Assembly: GCA_958296195.1 (NCBI GenBank)
Contig: OY282455.1
Location: 1,116,001-1,180,000, forward strand
DNA from: an uncultured Pseudomonadales bacterium
Lineage (GTDB): Bacteria; Pseudomonadota; Gammaproteobacteria; Pseudomonadales; Azotimanducaceae
Length of the DNA: 64,000 bases
Direction: 5' to 3'
Position 1 is the stretch's first letter. The number at the start of each line of letters is the position of its first letter. Of this stretch, positions 56,068-64,000 are shown one piece after another. Below the pieces are notes generated by a model that was given only the letters and a program-made list of their open reading frames with translations, was not told the origin of the DNA and did no database searches. The position numbers and the translations under genes were made by a program.

Positions 56068-56773
56068 CAATTATGCCAGTGCGAGCCAGACGGCGACGTG
56101 GATCATCGCGTTGCCTACGGGCGGTTGCTTTATGGCAGCTTAGCGCTCCGCCTGTTCGGCAGATTCTTCAACGACAACGAGAACTGGCGAGCGTTGGGTG
56201 AAAACGACGTGAATGGTTGGTTGCGACACGCCATCGCCGCCCTGATCGAAGTGAAGGCACCGTGCTCTCGGAAATCGACCGCGGCGTAGATCGCCAGCGC
56301 ATGGAAACCACGTTGGAGGAAGCCCTGCATCGGCTTCTGACGCACTTGCGCGAGTGCGAAGAGCGCAATCTTGCCGACCCGACGAGACATCAGTTCACCG
56401 TTCACTGGTGCGCTGCGAAGTTGCCTCGGACCGCCCGATGAGATCATGCAGCCCGCCCCACGATCCGGCAGGGCTTCCACTTCCGCGTCCAATGCTCATC
56501 AGTTTGCACGTGCGCTATGCGTACGCTCTTGCAAACGCTGTCCTGAAACTCCGTCGCCTGGAATCCTCGCGCCAACCTCATCACGACGCCTTCCCGCTCG
56601 CCCTCAAGGGTGGAAGGCTCGTCGTGCGCCTCCGACATGAAAGCGCTGATCTCGGCGACCGACTGAAAGTGTCCCCTGAACAGAACCGGGCAGTGTAGCA
56701 GTTTAACTTTACAGCCCTTTACTTTCAGTGCAGTCTGGATATCTAGAATCGCGGGGATTCAGGCAGCGGCAAA
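56068..56773. other. 706-bp gap with decayed or unassigned sequence
   Basis: No gene can be supported with confidence. On the minus strand a frame is open for about 105 codons (56758 to 56444) and reads like real coding sequence (VKLLHCPVLFRGHFQSVAEI, then LARGFQATEFQDSVCKSV). It has no good start near its 5' end; the first ATG, at 56638, is well inside. Another open minus-strand frame of 120 codons (56130-56492) has no recognisable family. The stretch 56700-56745 is AT-rich, with a repeated TTTA-CTTT pattern. Remnants of a lost gene or insertion are possible. Confidence 0.4.
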
Positions 56774-57436
56774 TCAAGCATTTTTGACGATGCGGTAGGC
56801 GCGTTGCACAACGGTCTTCAAGCCTTGCGCCTGGAAATGGGGGGGCAGGTCGGTTGTGGCTTCGTTGCTCAGTTCGTGAATGGTGCAACGGGTGCCGTAG
56901 AGGGCCTGCACTTCCTCGGCGGGGACGGAGAATGGCGGCCCCGGCGCTTTGGTTTGATCGTACTCCAGGGTGAGCAGCAGCACTTGGGTGCCTTCCGGCA
57001 GAATGCGCTGCATGTGGTCGGCATACACGGCCCGTTGCGCCGAGGGCAGGGCGATCAAGGCGCCCCGGTCAAAGGCACCTGGGGCGTCCTCCAGATGGGC
57101 GGCGCTGAGTTGCAGATAGTCGCCGCAGTAGATGTGGATGCCGCCGCCGCTGAAGCGGGGCAGGTTGTTCGGCGTGTTCACCATCTTGAAGGAGGCGCCG
57201 CGTTCCTCGAAGAAGCTGCGCACCGCATCCTCCACCAACTCCACGCCTATGACCCGGTGCCCGGCTTGGCGCAGCCAAACCATGTCCAAGGACTTGCCGC
57301 ACAGGGGTACGAACACTAGGCAGTTGGGCGGCAGGTTCAGGGAGGGCCAATGCTGGACCAGCGCCGAGTTAACCTCAGCCTGATGCCAACCCGTCGCACC
57401 GCTGCGCCACCGCTCTCGCCAAAATTCCGCTTTCAT
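56774..57436 (-). CDS. tpm: Thiopurine S-methyltransferase
   Basis: A 220-residue SAM-dependent methyltransferase of the bacterial TPMT type. It begins MKAEFWRERWRSGATGWHQ, followed by the SAM motif VFVPLCGKSLDMVWLRQAGHRV and GVELVEDAV. It continues with IHIYCGDYLQL, FDRGALIALPSAQR and LLLTLEYDQ. The bacterial enzymes methylate thiopurines and also selenium and tellurium oxyanions. It follows the ggt gene by 33 bp on the same strand, so glutathione-conjugate breakdown and thiol methylation may be linked (inference). Confidence 0.93.
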   Translation of the reverse strand: MKAEFWRERWRSGATGWHQAEVNSALVQHWPSLNLPPNCLVFVPLCGKSLDMVWLRQAGHRVIGVELVEDAVRSFFEERGASFKMVNTPNNLPRFSGGGIHIYCGDYLQLSAAHLEDAPGAFDRGALIALPSAQRAVYADHMQRILPEGTQVLLLTLEYDQTKAPGPPFSVPAEEVQALYGTRCTIHELSNEATTDLPPHFQAQGLKTVVQRAYRIVKNA

Positions 57437-57469
57437 CCCGTCGCGCCTCCCGGCTTCAGGGTTCCCGGT

Positions 57470-59242
57470 TCAAGGCCCCTTCAACGTTCCAGATCCCGCA
57501 ACTACGGAAGCCACGCCCACCGCGCCGCCGGCGTTGCGTGGGTCCGACATGCCGTAGAAGCCGTCCGCGCCGCGCAGGGCGGAGTTGGCGTCGCCGATGC
57601 CGCGCCCGAAAGTGTAGGGAAGCAGGTTTTCGTGCCCCATCGCCCGCAGCTTGGCCAAGGTGTCCGGGGAGAAGCCCGGCGTTTCGTAAATCACCCGGTC
57701 CGGCCGCCATTGATGGTGGAAGCGCGGTTGGCCCACGGCGTCGGGAAGGCTCATGCCGTGATCGATCAGATTGACGATGACCTGCAGCGTGGTGGTGATG
57801 ATGGTGCTGCCGCCGGGGGAGCCGGTGGCCAACAGCACCTCGCCGTCCTTGACCACCAAGGTCGGTGACATGGAACTCAGCATGCGCTTGCCTGGGGCGA
57901 TGGCGTTGGCTTCTCCGCCGACTAGCCCGTAGGCGTTGGGGGCGCCGGGCTTGGCGGAGAAGTCGTCCATTTCGTTGTTCAGCAGGATGCCGGTTCCCGC
58001 GGCGACGATCTTGGCGCCGAAGTAGAGGTTGAGCGTGGTGGTGAAGGCCACGGCGTTGCCTTCTGCGTCGATCACCGAAACATGGGTGGTGTCCGGGCTT
58101 TCCGCAGGCGGCATGGCGCCGGCGCCGATGTCCGTGGAGCGGCTGGCCCGATTTGCGTCGAAGTCCGCAAAGCGCTCGCGGGCATAGACCTTGTCGGTCA
58201 ATCGGGAGATGGGCACCGGGTAGAAGTCCGAGTCTCCCAAGTGTTTGGCCCGGTCGGCGTAGGCGCGGCGCTCCGCTTCGATGATGTGGTGCATGGCGGC
58301 GGCGCTGCCGAAGCCCATGCCGCCGATGTCGTAGGCTTCCAGCATGTTGAGCATCTGCACCAGCAGGACGCCGCCGGAGGACGGCGGCGGCATGGAGATG
58401 ATCTCATGGCCGCGGTAGGTGCCGAGAATGGGTGTGCGCCAAACGCTGCGGTAGTTGGCCAAGTCCGCATGGGTGATGAGGCCGCCGCCGCGCTGCATTT
58501 CCGCCACCAGCAAGTCGGCGGTTTCGCCGCTGTAGAAGCCCTCCCGCCCCTTGGTCTGAATGCGCTTCAGGCTGGCCGCCAGATCTGGCTGGCGGAAGGT
58601 CTCCCCAGCGGCGTAAGGTTCGCCGTCGGCCTTGAAGAACGCTGTGGCGCTGCCCGGATGCTTGGCGAAGTCCTCCCGTTTGTCCAGAAAGGACAGAGCG
58701 ATGTCCCTAGGCAGGGGAAAACCGTTTTCGGCGAGGTCGATGGCCGGTTGCAACAGGTCTTGCCGCCCCAAGGTGCCGAACCTTTCCAAAACGGCGAGCA
58801 GGCCATCGACGGAGCCGGGTACGCCCACCGCCAAGTGGGAGTCGGTCGAAAGGCCCGCCACCACTTCGCCGTTCTCGTCTTGGTACATTTTCCGGGAGGC
58901 GGCCCCAGGCGCGGTCTCCCGATGGTCGTTGGCCGCCACCGTGCCGTCCGCCATGCGAATGACCATGAAGCCGCCGCCGCCTAGGTTGCCGGCCGCGGGA
59001 TAGGTCACCGCCAAGGCGAATCCGACGGCCACGGCGGCATCCACTGCGTTGCCGCCTTTGCCCAAAACATCCGCGCCCACTTGGGAGGCGAGCATCGACC
59101 GGGAGGCCACAACGCCATTGGCGCCGTACACCGCCTCCGGGCTGACTGGGTGGGAAAGCGCCGGCGCCAGAAGCAGCGCCGCGAACGCCCAAGACAAGGC
59201 CACCCGCAGCCAAGTACACATTGGCCCAAAACCGGCGATCAT
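57470..59242 (-). CDS. ggt: Gamma-glutamyltranspeptidase
   Basis: A 590-residue periplasmic Ntn-hydrolase precursor. ATG 59242 gives a clear signal peptide (WLRVALSWAFAALLLAPALS); the longer frame to 59404 has an unconserved N-terminus. Motifs are NLGGGGFMVIR, HRETAPGAAS and MPPPSSGGVLLVQMLNMLE. The self-processing site is PDTTHVSVIDAEGNAVAFTTTLN, with the catalytic Thr near residue 385. A glycine-rich tail (LATGSPGGSTIITTTLQVI) closes the active site. It hydrolyses glutathione and gamma-glutamyl conjugates. Confidence 0.95.
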   Translation of the reverse strand: MIAGFGPMCTWLRVALSWAFAALLLAPALSHPVSPEAVYGANGVVASRSMLASQVGADVLGKGGNAVDAAVAVGFALAVTYPAAGNLGGGGFMVIRMADGTVAANDHRETAPGAASRKMYQDENGEVVAGLSTDSHLAVGVPGSVDGLLAVLERFGTLGRQDLLQPAIDLAENGFPLPRDIALSFLDKREDFAKHPGSATAFFKADGEPYAAGETFRQPDLAASLKRIQTKGREGFYSGETADLLVAEMQRGGGLITHADLANYRSVWRTPILGTYRGHEIISMPPPSSGGVLLVQMLNMLEAYDIGGMGFGSAAAMHHIIEAERRAYADRAKHLGDSDFYPVPISRLTDKVYARERFADFDANRASRSTDIGAGAMPPAESPDTTHVSVIDAEGNAVAFTTTLNLYFGAKIVAAGTGILLNNEMDDFSAKPGAPNAYGLVGGEANAIAPGKRMLSSMSPTLVVKDGEVLLATGSPGGSTIITTTLQVIVNLIDHGMSLPDAVGQPRFHHQWRPDRVIYETPGFSPDTLAKLRAMGHENLLPYTFGRGIGDANSALRGADGFYGMSDPRNAGGAVGVASVVAGSGTLKGP

Positions 59243-59421
59243 GCCCTCATGCAACCCCTGCTCTCCTCGTCGCTGGATACGGAAGGTGCGCAAATGCGGC
59301 CTACGGCGTCCCCACCAACCCGCGGTCGGCCCAAACCATCGCCAAGTCGGTTCCGACGCGGGCTCCGCCACGCAAGGCAAGCCAGTCCGGTGATTGATGT
59401 ACATTTACGCCTCCTGGGAAA

Positions 59422-60624
59422 GTGGGTGATTCTGACTTGATTCTTGACAAAGGCAAGCTCCGCCGCATCGCCTTGGATCAGCAAGGCCTGTTGCGCCAGG
59501 CGAACTTCGGGCGCGGCAAGGGGGCCGTGCTGCGGGCCATTGAGCAACTCGGCTATGTGCAGATCGACACCATCTCCGTGGTGGAGCGGGCGCATCATCA
59601 TGTGCTGCGCAGCCGGGTGCCCAACTACCGCCCCGCCTTTCTCGATCAGCTGCAGCGGGAGGGAAAGGTCTTTGAATACTGGTACCACGCGGCGGCCTAC
59701 CTCCCGATGCGGGACTACCGCTTCGCCAAGCGGGACATGCAGGCGGCCAAGCGGGGCGAGCAGGACTGGGTGCGCACCCGTGACCGCAAGCTGATGCAGC
59801 GCATCCTGGACCGGGTACGCCTGGAGGGGCCGCTGAAATCCCGGGATTTCGAGGACAACCGAACCTCCAAGGAAGGCTGGTGGGACTGGAAGCCGGCCAA
59901 GCGGGCCCTCGAACAGCTCTTCATCGATGGCGACCTGATGGTCACCAAGCGCGACGGCTTCCAGAAAACCTACGACCTGCCGGAACGCGCCCTGCCCCCG
60001 AACGTTTCCACCGAGGCCGCCACCTTAGATGAGTTCGCCGCCTACCTAGTGCGCAACTGCCTGCGCAGCCACGGCTTCGCCACCCGCAAGTCCTTCACCC
60101 ACCTCCGCTCCGGGGCGGGCATTCGCGAGGCGGTGACGACGGTTCTTGAGGAAGGCGTGGCCGCCGGCAAGCTATGCCAGTTCAACACCAAGGGCGGCGA
60201 CACCTATTGGGGCGACGCGGAACTCTTGGACCGCCGGGCGCCGTCGGCCGCGGCCAGAGTGCGCATCCTCTCCCCCTTCGACAACGCCGTCATCCTGCGC
60301 CACCGGGTGAAGGCTATGTTCGACTTCGACTATCAGGTGGAGTGTTACGTCAAGGCGGAAAATCGTCGCTACGGCTACTTCTGCCTGCCGATCCTTTATC
60401 GGGACCGGCTGGTGGGCCGCATGGACTGCAAGACCCATCGCGCCAGCGGCGAATTCAACATCAAGCAGTTGCACATTGAGCGGTCCGTGGACGATGGGTT
60501 CATCGCCGCCTTCGTCCAAGCGGTGTGGGACTTCACCGCCTTCAACGGCTGCGGCCAGACCACTCTAAGCCAGTGCCAACCCAAGCGGCTGCAAGCTGAG
60601 GTTGCCGCTGCCCTTGCCGGCTAG
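59422..60624 (+). CDS. YcaQ-family (HTH_42) DNA glycosylase
   Basis: A 400-residue protein of the AlkX/YcaQ family, whose members excise bulky lesions and unhook interstrand crosslinks. Landmarks are VLRAIEQLGYVQIDTISVVERAHHHVL, where the family's catalytic QxQ is QID here (residues 47-49), then FEYWYHAAAYLPM. Winged-helix regions follow, and the C-terminal part has RILSPFDNAVILRHRVKAMFDFDY and GRMDCKTHRASGEF. The start could be GTG 59422 or TTG 59437, the latter with GGGTGA 6 nt before it. It is divergent from ggt. Confidence 0.88.
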   Translation: MGDSDLILDKGKLRRIALDQQGLLRQANFGRGKGAVLRAIEQLGYVQIDTISVVERAHHHVLRSRVPNYRPAFLDQLQREGKVFEYWYHAAAYLPMRDYRFAKRDMQAAKRGEQDWVRTRDRKLMQRILDRVRLEGPLKSRDFEDNRTSKEGWWDWKPAKRALEQLFIDGDLMVTKRDGFQKTYDLPERALPPNVSTEAATLDEFAAYLVRNCLRSHGFATRKSFTHLRSGAGIREAVTTVLEEGVAAGKLCQFNTKGGDTYWGDAELLDRRAPSAAARVRILSPFDNAVILRHRVKAMFDFDYQVECYVKAENRRYGYFCLPILYRDRLVGRMDCKTHRASGEFNIKQLHIERSVDDGFIAAFVQAVWDFTAFNGCGQTTLSQCQPKRLQAEVAAALAG

Positions 60625-61018
60625 GGCCTTTTAACATCGCTCGCGTTGGGCTGGGCAGGTGCCGCCTTCCGCTCAGGGCATAGCGGCGGCGCTTGGTAGT
60701 CCAAGCCCAGCAGGCGAAAGTAGTTCTGGCCGAGGGCGATGCGGCGTTGGCGAAATCGTTCTTCAGGGTGGGCGCCACCGGTGCGGCGGAGCAGTCCAGA
60801 TAATCGACGACTTCCACAAAGGGGATGGCGGGGCCGCCGAACGGGCGGAAGTGCAGGTGGGCATCCACCAACGCGGTTTACGGTTGGCTGGCCCGGTCAT
60901 AGCAAGGGAGGCCGACTCGGAGGCCATCCAACGTCGGCTTGGCGGCGCAACCAGCCAAGCCGAGCGCACAGGAAAAGAGGAGCGACCAGAACAGTATTGG
61001 CTTGCAAACGGCCACCAT
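60621..61018 (-). pseudogene. Decayed amidohydrolase lipoprotein gene
   Basis: On the minus strand ATG 61018 follows AAGGTGGGAG and starts a lipoprotein signal (CALGLAGC) then LRVGLPCYDRASQP. An in-frame TAA stops it at 60880-60878. The same frame resumes TALVDAHLHFRPFGGPAIPF and EVVDYL, the metal-binding HxH region of an amidohydrolase, and then APTLKNDFANAA. Most of the barrel is deleted. A C-terminal piece (RRIALGQNYFRLLGLDYQAP) lies in another frame and ends at 60621. One nonsense codon, at least one deletion and a frameshift make this a pseudogene. Its stop overlaps that of the YcaQ gene. Confidence 0.75.
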
Positions 61019-61149
61019 CTCCCACCTTGAAGGTCAATTGAACTGGTGCATTCCGCCGCCACCATCCCGCAAATCACAAGAGGACCGCCCAACTCGACAA
61101 ACCGAGCAGCCTGTCGGACTCGGATGCGCCATCGTGCAGCCCTATATGA

Positions 61150-61173
61150 CGATGGCCATATATTCAGCCATCG
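61150..61173. repeat. 7-bp perfect inverted repeat before the NhaC gene
   Basis: CGATGGC (61150-61156) and GCCATCG (61167-61173) flank a 10-nt AT-rich spacer, just ahead of the proposed ATG at 61181. It could be an operator or a leader hairpin. Confidence 0.4.
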
Positions 61174-61180
61174 AGGGACA

Positions 61181-62584
61181 ATGGTATTCTCGCGGCACTC
61201 GCGGGAACTGAATTGTTTCCGGTTGGCGGGGGAGGAACAGACCATCAGCGCAACTTCGTTGCTGCCCACGGCCGTGGTCGTAATGGTCGCAATCGGTACG
61301 CGGCGGCCTCTTCATGCGCTGTTCGCCGGGGTGCTGGTCGGCCACCTGATGCTTGGCGGCGCTGGTTTCTTCGGATCCTTCACCGACGGTGCTTTGGCCA
61401 CCATGCAGGAGGAGATCACCGGCTGGATAACCATCACCGCGGGCATGTTCGGCAGCCTGATCGCGCTGCTGATGCGGGGCGGCGCTGTTTCGGCCTTCGG
61501 CACCAGCATGGGTCCCAAAATGAAAAGCCGCGCCCATGCAGTCATCATGACTTGGCTGATGGGCATCGTCATCTTCATAGATGACTATTTGAACGCCATG
61601 ATGGTTGGCTCCAGCGTCAAGTCGCTCACCGACCGCTTCAAGGTTTCCCGGGAAATGCTCGCCTACATTGTGGATTCAACCGCCGCGCCGATTTGCATTT
61701 TGATCCCCATCACGTCCTGGGCGCTTGTGGTGATGGGTCTGCTGGAAACCAACAACGCCGCGCCGGAGGGCGGCGGCTTCATAGCCTACTTGGAAGCCAT
61801 CCCCTACATGTTTTACGCATGGGCTACGGTTTTGATGGTGCCGTTGGTGGGAATGCGGGCGATTCCCCTCATCGGTCCGATGCGATCTTTTGAATTGCGG
61901 ACGGAACGGGGTGAGGAGCGGTCCTCCGAACCCGGCATCGAACTCGGCGAACATACCGAGGATGAGGGCCGGCTGCGCAACTTCCTGGTTCCCATCGGCG
62001 CACTGGTGGTTTCGTTCTGGCTGTTTTCCGATGGCCTTGAGGTCGATATTCTGCAAAGCATGGTGGCCACGGTGCTGTTCACGGCTGTGTTCTATGTTGC
62101 GCAAGGCGTCATGAAGTGGGACGAAGCGGTTGCAGCCATCAAGGATGGGTTCATCTTCATGATACCGCTGCTGGTGCTGATCGCCGTGACCTTCATGCTG
62201 CGGGACATCAACGAACAATTGCAACTGGCGGAGTACGTCATTCAGACCGTCACGCCCATCATGACGCCGCAGTGGATGCCCGCCGTTGTCTTTCTCGCCC
62301 TTTCCCTGGTGACCTTCACGGCTGCTACCTTTTGGGGAGTCATCGCCATCTCGTTGCCTATCGTGGTACCGCTGGCGGTGGCGATGGATGTTCCCTTGCC
62401 GATCGTGGTCGGCGCGGTGGTGTCCGCCGGCGCATTCGGCAGCCACGCCTGCTTCTACGCAGACGCCACCATTCTGTCCGCCAGGGCGAGCGGCTGCGAC
62501 CCTATGGACCATGCGTTCTCGCAATTTCCCTATGCGCTGATTGCGGCCTTTATAGCCACGGCGTGCTTTTTCGCCTTCGCCTGA
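61181..62584 (+). CDS. NhaC-type Na+/H+ antiporter family protein
   Basis: A 467-residue polytopic membrane protein. MTWLMGIVIFIDDYLNAMMVGSSVKSLTDRF and SREMLAYIVDSTAAPICILIPITSWA carry the DDYxN and DSTAAP signatures of the NhaC superfamily. FGSHACFYADATILSA closes the second half. About 11 helices are expected. The start is uncertain. ATG 61181 has GAGGGA close upstream, but the best ribosome-binding site (GGGGGAGGA) sits 7-8 nt before an in-frame ATC at 61244, exactly where homologues begin (SATSLLP). The substrate could be Na+/H+ or an organic acid. Confidence 0.85.
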   Translation: MVFSRHSRELNCFRLAGEEQTISATSLLPTAVVVMVAIGTRRPLHALFAGVLVGHLMLGGAGFFGSFTDGALATMQEEITGWITITAGMFGSLIALLMRGGAVSAFGTSMGPKMKSRAHAVIMTWLMGIVIFIDDYLNAMMVGSSVKSLTDRFKVSREMLAYIVDSTAAPICILIPITSWALVVMGLLETNNAAPEGGGFIAYLEAIPYMFYAWATVLMVPLVGMRAIPLIGPMRSFELRTERGEERSSEPGIELGEHTEDEGRLRNFLVPIGALVVSFWLFSDGLEVDILQSMVATVLFTAVFYVAQGVMKWDEAVAAIKDGFIFMIPLLVLIAVTFMLRDINEQLQLAEYVIQTVTPIMTPQWMPAVVFLALSLVTFTAATFWGVIAISLPIVVPLAVAMDVPLPIVVGAVVSAGAFGSHACFYADATILSARASGCDPMDHAFSQFPYALIAAFIATACFFAFA

Positions 62585-62857
62585 AGGCGTTGGGGACGTA
62601 AAGCGTATCCCGGAAACCAACTTCCCCCAACCTTCCCCACCCCAAAACGCAGGACCGAGCACAACAGCTTCGCCAGAAAACGACTGCAAAATTGCCCCGG
62701 GTGATCCCGTACAGTGGGTTCCATCTTGGCTGCGTTTGCCGTATCTTGACCGCCGATCGTGCGGATTGGCGGCTCAACGAAACCTGAGCCTGCCGGGGCT
62801 TGGAATTCATCGTTTTCCGCTGGAGTCAAATCAACAACTGCTTTGAGGTTTATCGAC

Positions 62858-63919
62858 ATGAAAACTTTTTTGAGTGCTCTTTTTGCCGCCGTTGCCGCCA
62901 AGTTCGCGGCGATCCTGTGTCTTCTGGCTGCCGGGGCCTTCTTTACCGTAGTGGGGTACGCACAGGAGCCGGAGGAAGATGACAATTTCGGCCGGAACCT
63001 TGCGCTTGGCTATGGCGCGGATGCTAGGGGCACCGACAGCACCAACGTTGCTCTGGGCGATGCGGCCAATGCTCGCGGCGGCAAGGTGGAAGGGGCGGAC
63101 GAAGGCGAAGGCAACGTCGCCATAGGCGCCAACGCCAACGCCAACAGCGAGGATGGCGCGGAGGGGGCAACCACCTCGGCCGGCAACATCGCCATCGGCC
63201 GCAACGCGGACGCTTCCGGGGCCGGCACCAACAATGTCGCCATTGGCAGCGGCACCTCCGCCTCGGGCGGCGGCATTGCCATAGGCGACGGCGCCGTTGC
63301 CGGCGAGAACGAGGTCGTCATCGGCGCAGCGGGAGATAGGCTAGTGCTTGGTGGACTGGATGTTGGCGCCTACGCCGCCTCCACTGCGGAGGCCATGGCC
63401 GCCACCTCGACCGCCATTGAGGGGAACGCCGGCGACATCGCCACCAATGCGGGGGCGATTCAAGCGAACGCCGGCAACATCGCCACCAATGCGGGGGCGA
63501 TTCAAGCGAACGCCGCAGGCGTGGCCGGCAACATGCGCAGCATCGAGATGAACAGCGGCGGCATCGCGGCGAATCGGGAAAGCATTGGCCTAAACGCCGG
63601 CAACATCATGAGCAATTCCAGAGACATCGCCACCAACACCACCGCCATCGCGGACTTGGACCGTCGGCTGCTCGACGTTGACGAGCGCGTCAAGCAGGTG
63701 GCCGCCATGGGCGCCGCCCTGAGCGCCGTGCCCAATGCAGTGTCCGGCGAAGGCAACTTCTTCCTTGGCGTTGGCTTTGGCAACTATGAAGGCGAGCAGG
63801 GCGTGGCGGCCGGCTTCTCGGCCCGTCTTGGCGAGGCCCGCAACGTGGTGGTCAATGCCGGCGTCGCCTCCTCAAGCGGCGAAACCGCCGTTCGGGCCGG
63901 CATTGGCTACGTTTGGTAG
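62858..63919 (+). CDS. Short trimeric autotransporter (YadA-like) adhesin
   Basis: A 353-residue surface protein. The signal peptide (~1-38) ends VVGYAQE. The head has YadA-type repeats with SVAIG-like turns (NLALGYGADARG, NVALGDAANARG, NVAIGANANANS, NIAIGRNADASG, NVAIGSGTSASG, GIAIGDGAVAGE). The stalk has 14-residue repeats (GDIATNAGAIQANA, twice in near-identical DNA), giving a coiled coil. The C-terminal ~75 residues form the four-strand anchor ending GETAVRAGIGYVW, with an aromatic last residue. ATG 62858 has GAGG 9 nt upstream. It would trimerise in the outer membrane. Confidence 0.9.
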   Translation: MKTFLSALFAAVAAKFAAILCLLAAGAFFTVVGYAQEPEEDDNFGRNLALGYGADARGTDSTNVALGDAANARGGKVEGADEGEGNVAIGANANANSEDGAEGATTSAGNIAIGRNADASGAGTNNVAIGSGTSASGGGIAIGDGAVAGENEVVIGAAGDRLVLGGLDVGAYAASTAEAMAATSTAIEGNAGDIATNAGAIQANAGNIATNAGAIQANAAGVAGNMRSIEMNSGGIAANRESIGLNAGNIMSNSRDIATNTTAIADLDRRLLDVDERVKQVAAMGAALSAVPNAVSGEGNFFLGVGFGNYEGEQGVAAGFSARLGEARNVVVNAGVASSSGETAVRAGIGYVW

Positions 63920-64000
63920 CTGCAATTCATGGACCAGCTCCGCGCTGGATGGCAGCACCGCCATGTTGTTGTCAATAACATTCGGATGCACTACGTCGAG

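Noticed and set aside
56098-56698. Plus-strand open frames of 63-114 codons after the giant gene
   Set aside because: Short, overlapping in several frames, no family signs and no ribosome-binding sites.

Overview
The window is a GC-rich (roughly 64% by eye), densely coded chromosomal segment. It most likely comes from an uncultured, heterotrophic marine or host-associated gammaproteobacterium. The evidence is a full-length SbcB-type exonuclease I, a Pseudomonas-like Fur without the usual CxxC motifs, Tsp/Prc protease, AcnA aconitase, Coq4, TonB-dependent transport and a YadA-type adhesin. No rRNA, tRNA, phage module, CRISPR array or intact insertion sequence was seen. Two genes (acyl-CoA synthetases aside) show that fatty-acyl or sterol-like carbon is used.

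Layout. 1-3 kb: the 3' end of coq4 and a TonB-dependent receptor. 3-8 kb: lon with a heat-shock-like promoter, then a pair of acyl-CoA dehydrogenases sized like the two subunits of heterotetrameric enzymes. 8-10 kb: dimeric dUTPase, MutT-like NUDIX and a MazEF-type toxin-antitoxin pair. 10-16 kb: acyltransferase, SLC13 carrier, sbcB, and an osmoprotectant-type ABC importer whose binding protein and permease are fused. 16-21 kb: ribbon-helix-helix protein, CBS protein, YhcG-family nuclease, fur and a Fur-box-bearing feoAB operon. 21-32 kb: acyl-CoA synthetase, MerR-TPR regulator, MFS carrier, a CoA ligase-NfeD-slipin operon, PspC and Amt. 32-36 kb: a tightly coupled five-gene cluster (SDR, SnoaL-like, SRPBCC, DUF1214, sulfotransferase). 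36-47 kb: FKBP lipoprotein, Prc, an unusual ThrRS, SLC13/TrkA_C carrier, AcnA and a small heat-shock protein.

47-57 kb is the most unusual part. A fragment of a C5 DNA methyltransferase lies next to an 8.25-kb gene for a secreted protein of about 2749 residues. This protein has two tandem 233-residue N-terminal domains, ten CARDB-like domains and four cassettes, each of exactly five ~44-residue propeller-like repeats. Four of the CARDB units are near-identical 357-bp tandem copies with an alternating (714-bp) linker pattern. The 3' end carries a 23-bp tandem duplication that shifts the frame just before what looks like the original stop codon.

57-64 kb: thiopurine methyltransferase, gamma-glutamyltransferase, a YcaQ-type DNA glycosylase with a QID motif, a decayed amidohydrolase lipoprotein gene, an NhaC-type antiporter and a short trimeric autotransporter. 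Three separate gene remnants (SDR, DNA methyltransferase, amidohydrolase) point to ongoing gene loss. All family assignments come from reading motifs; no database search was possible.
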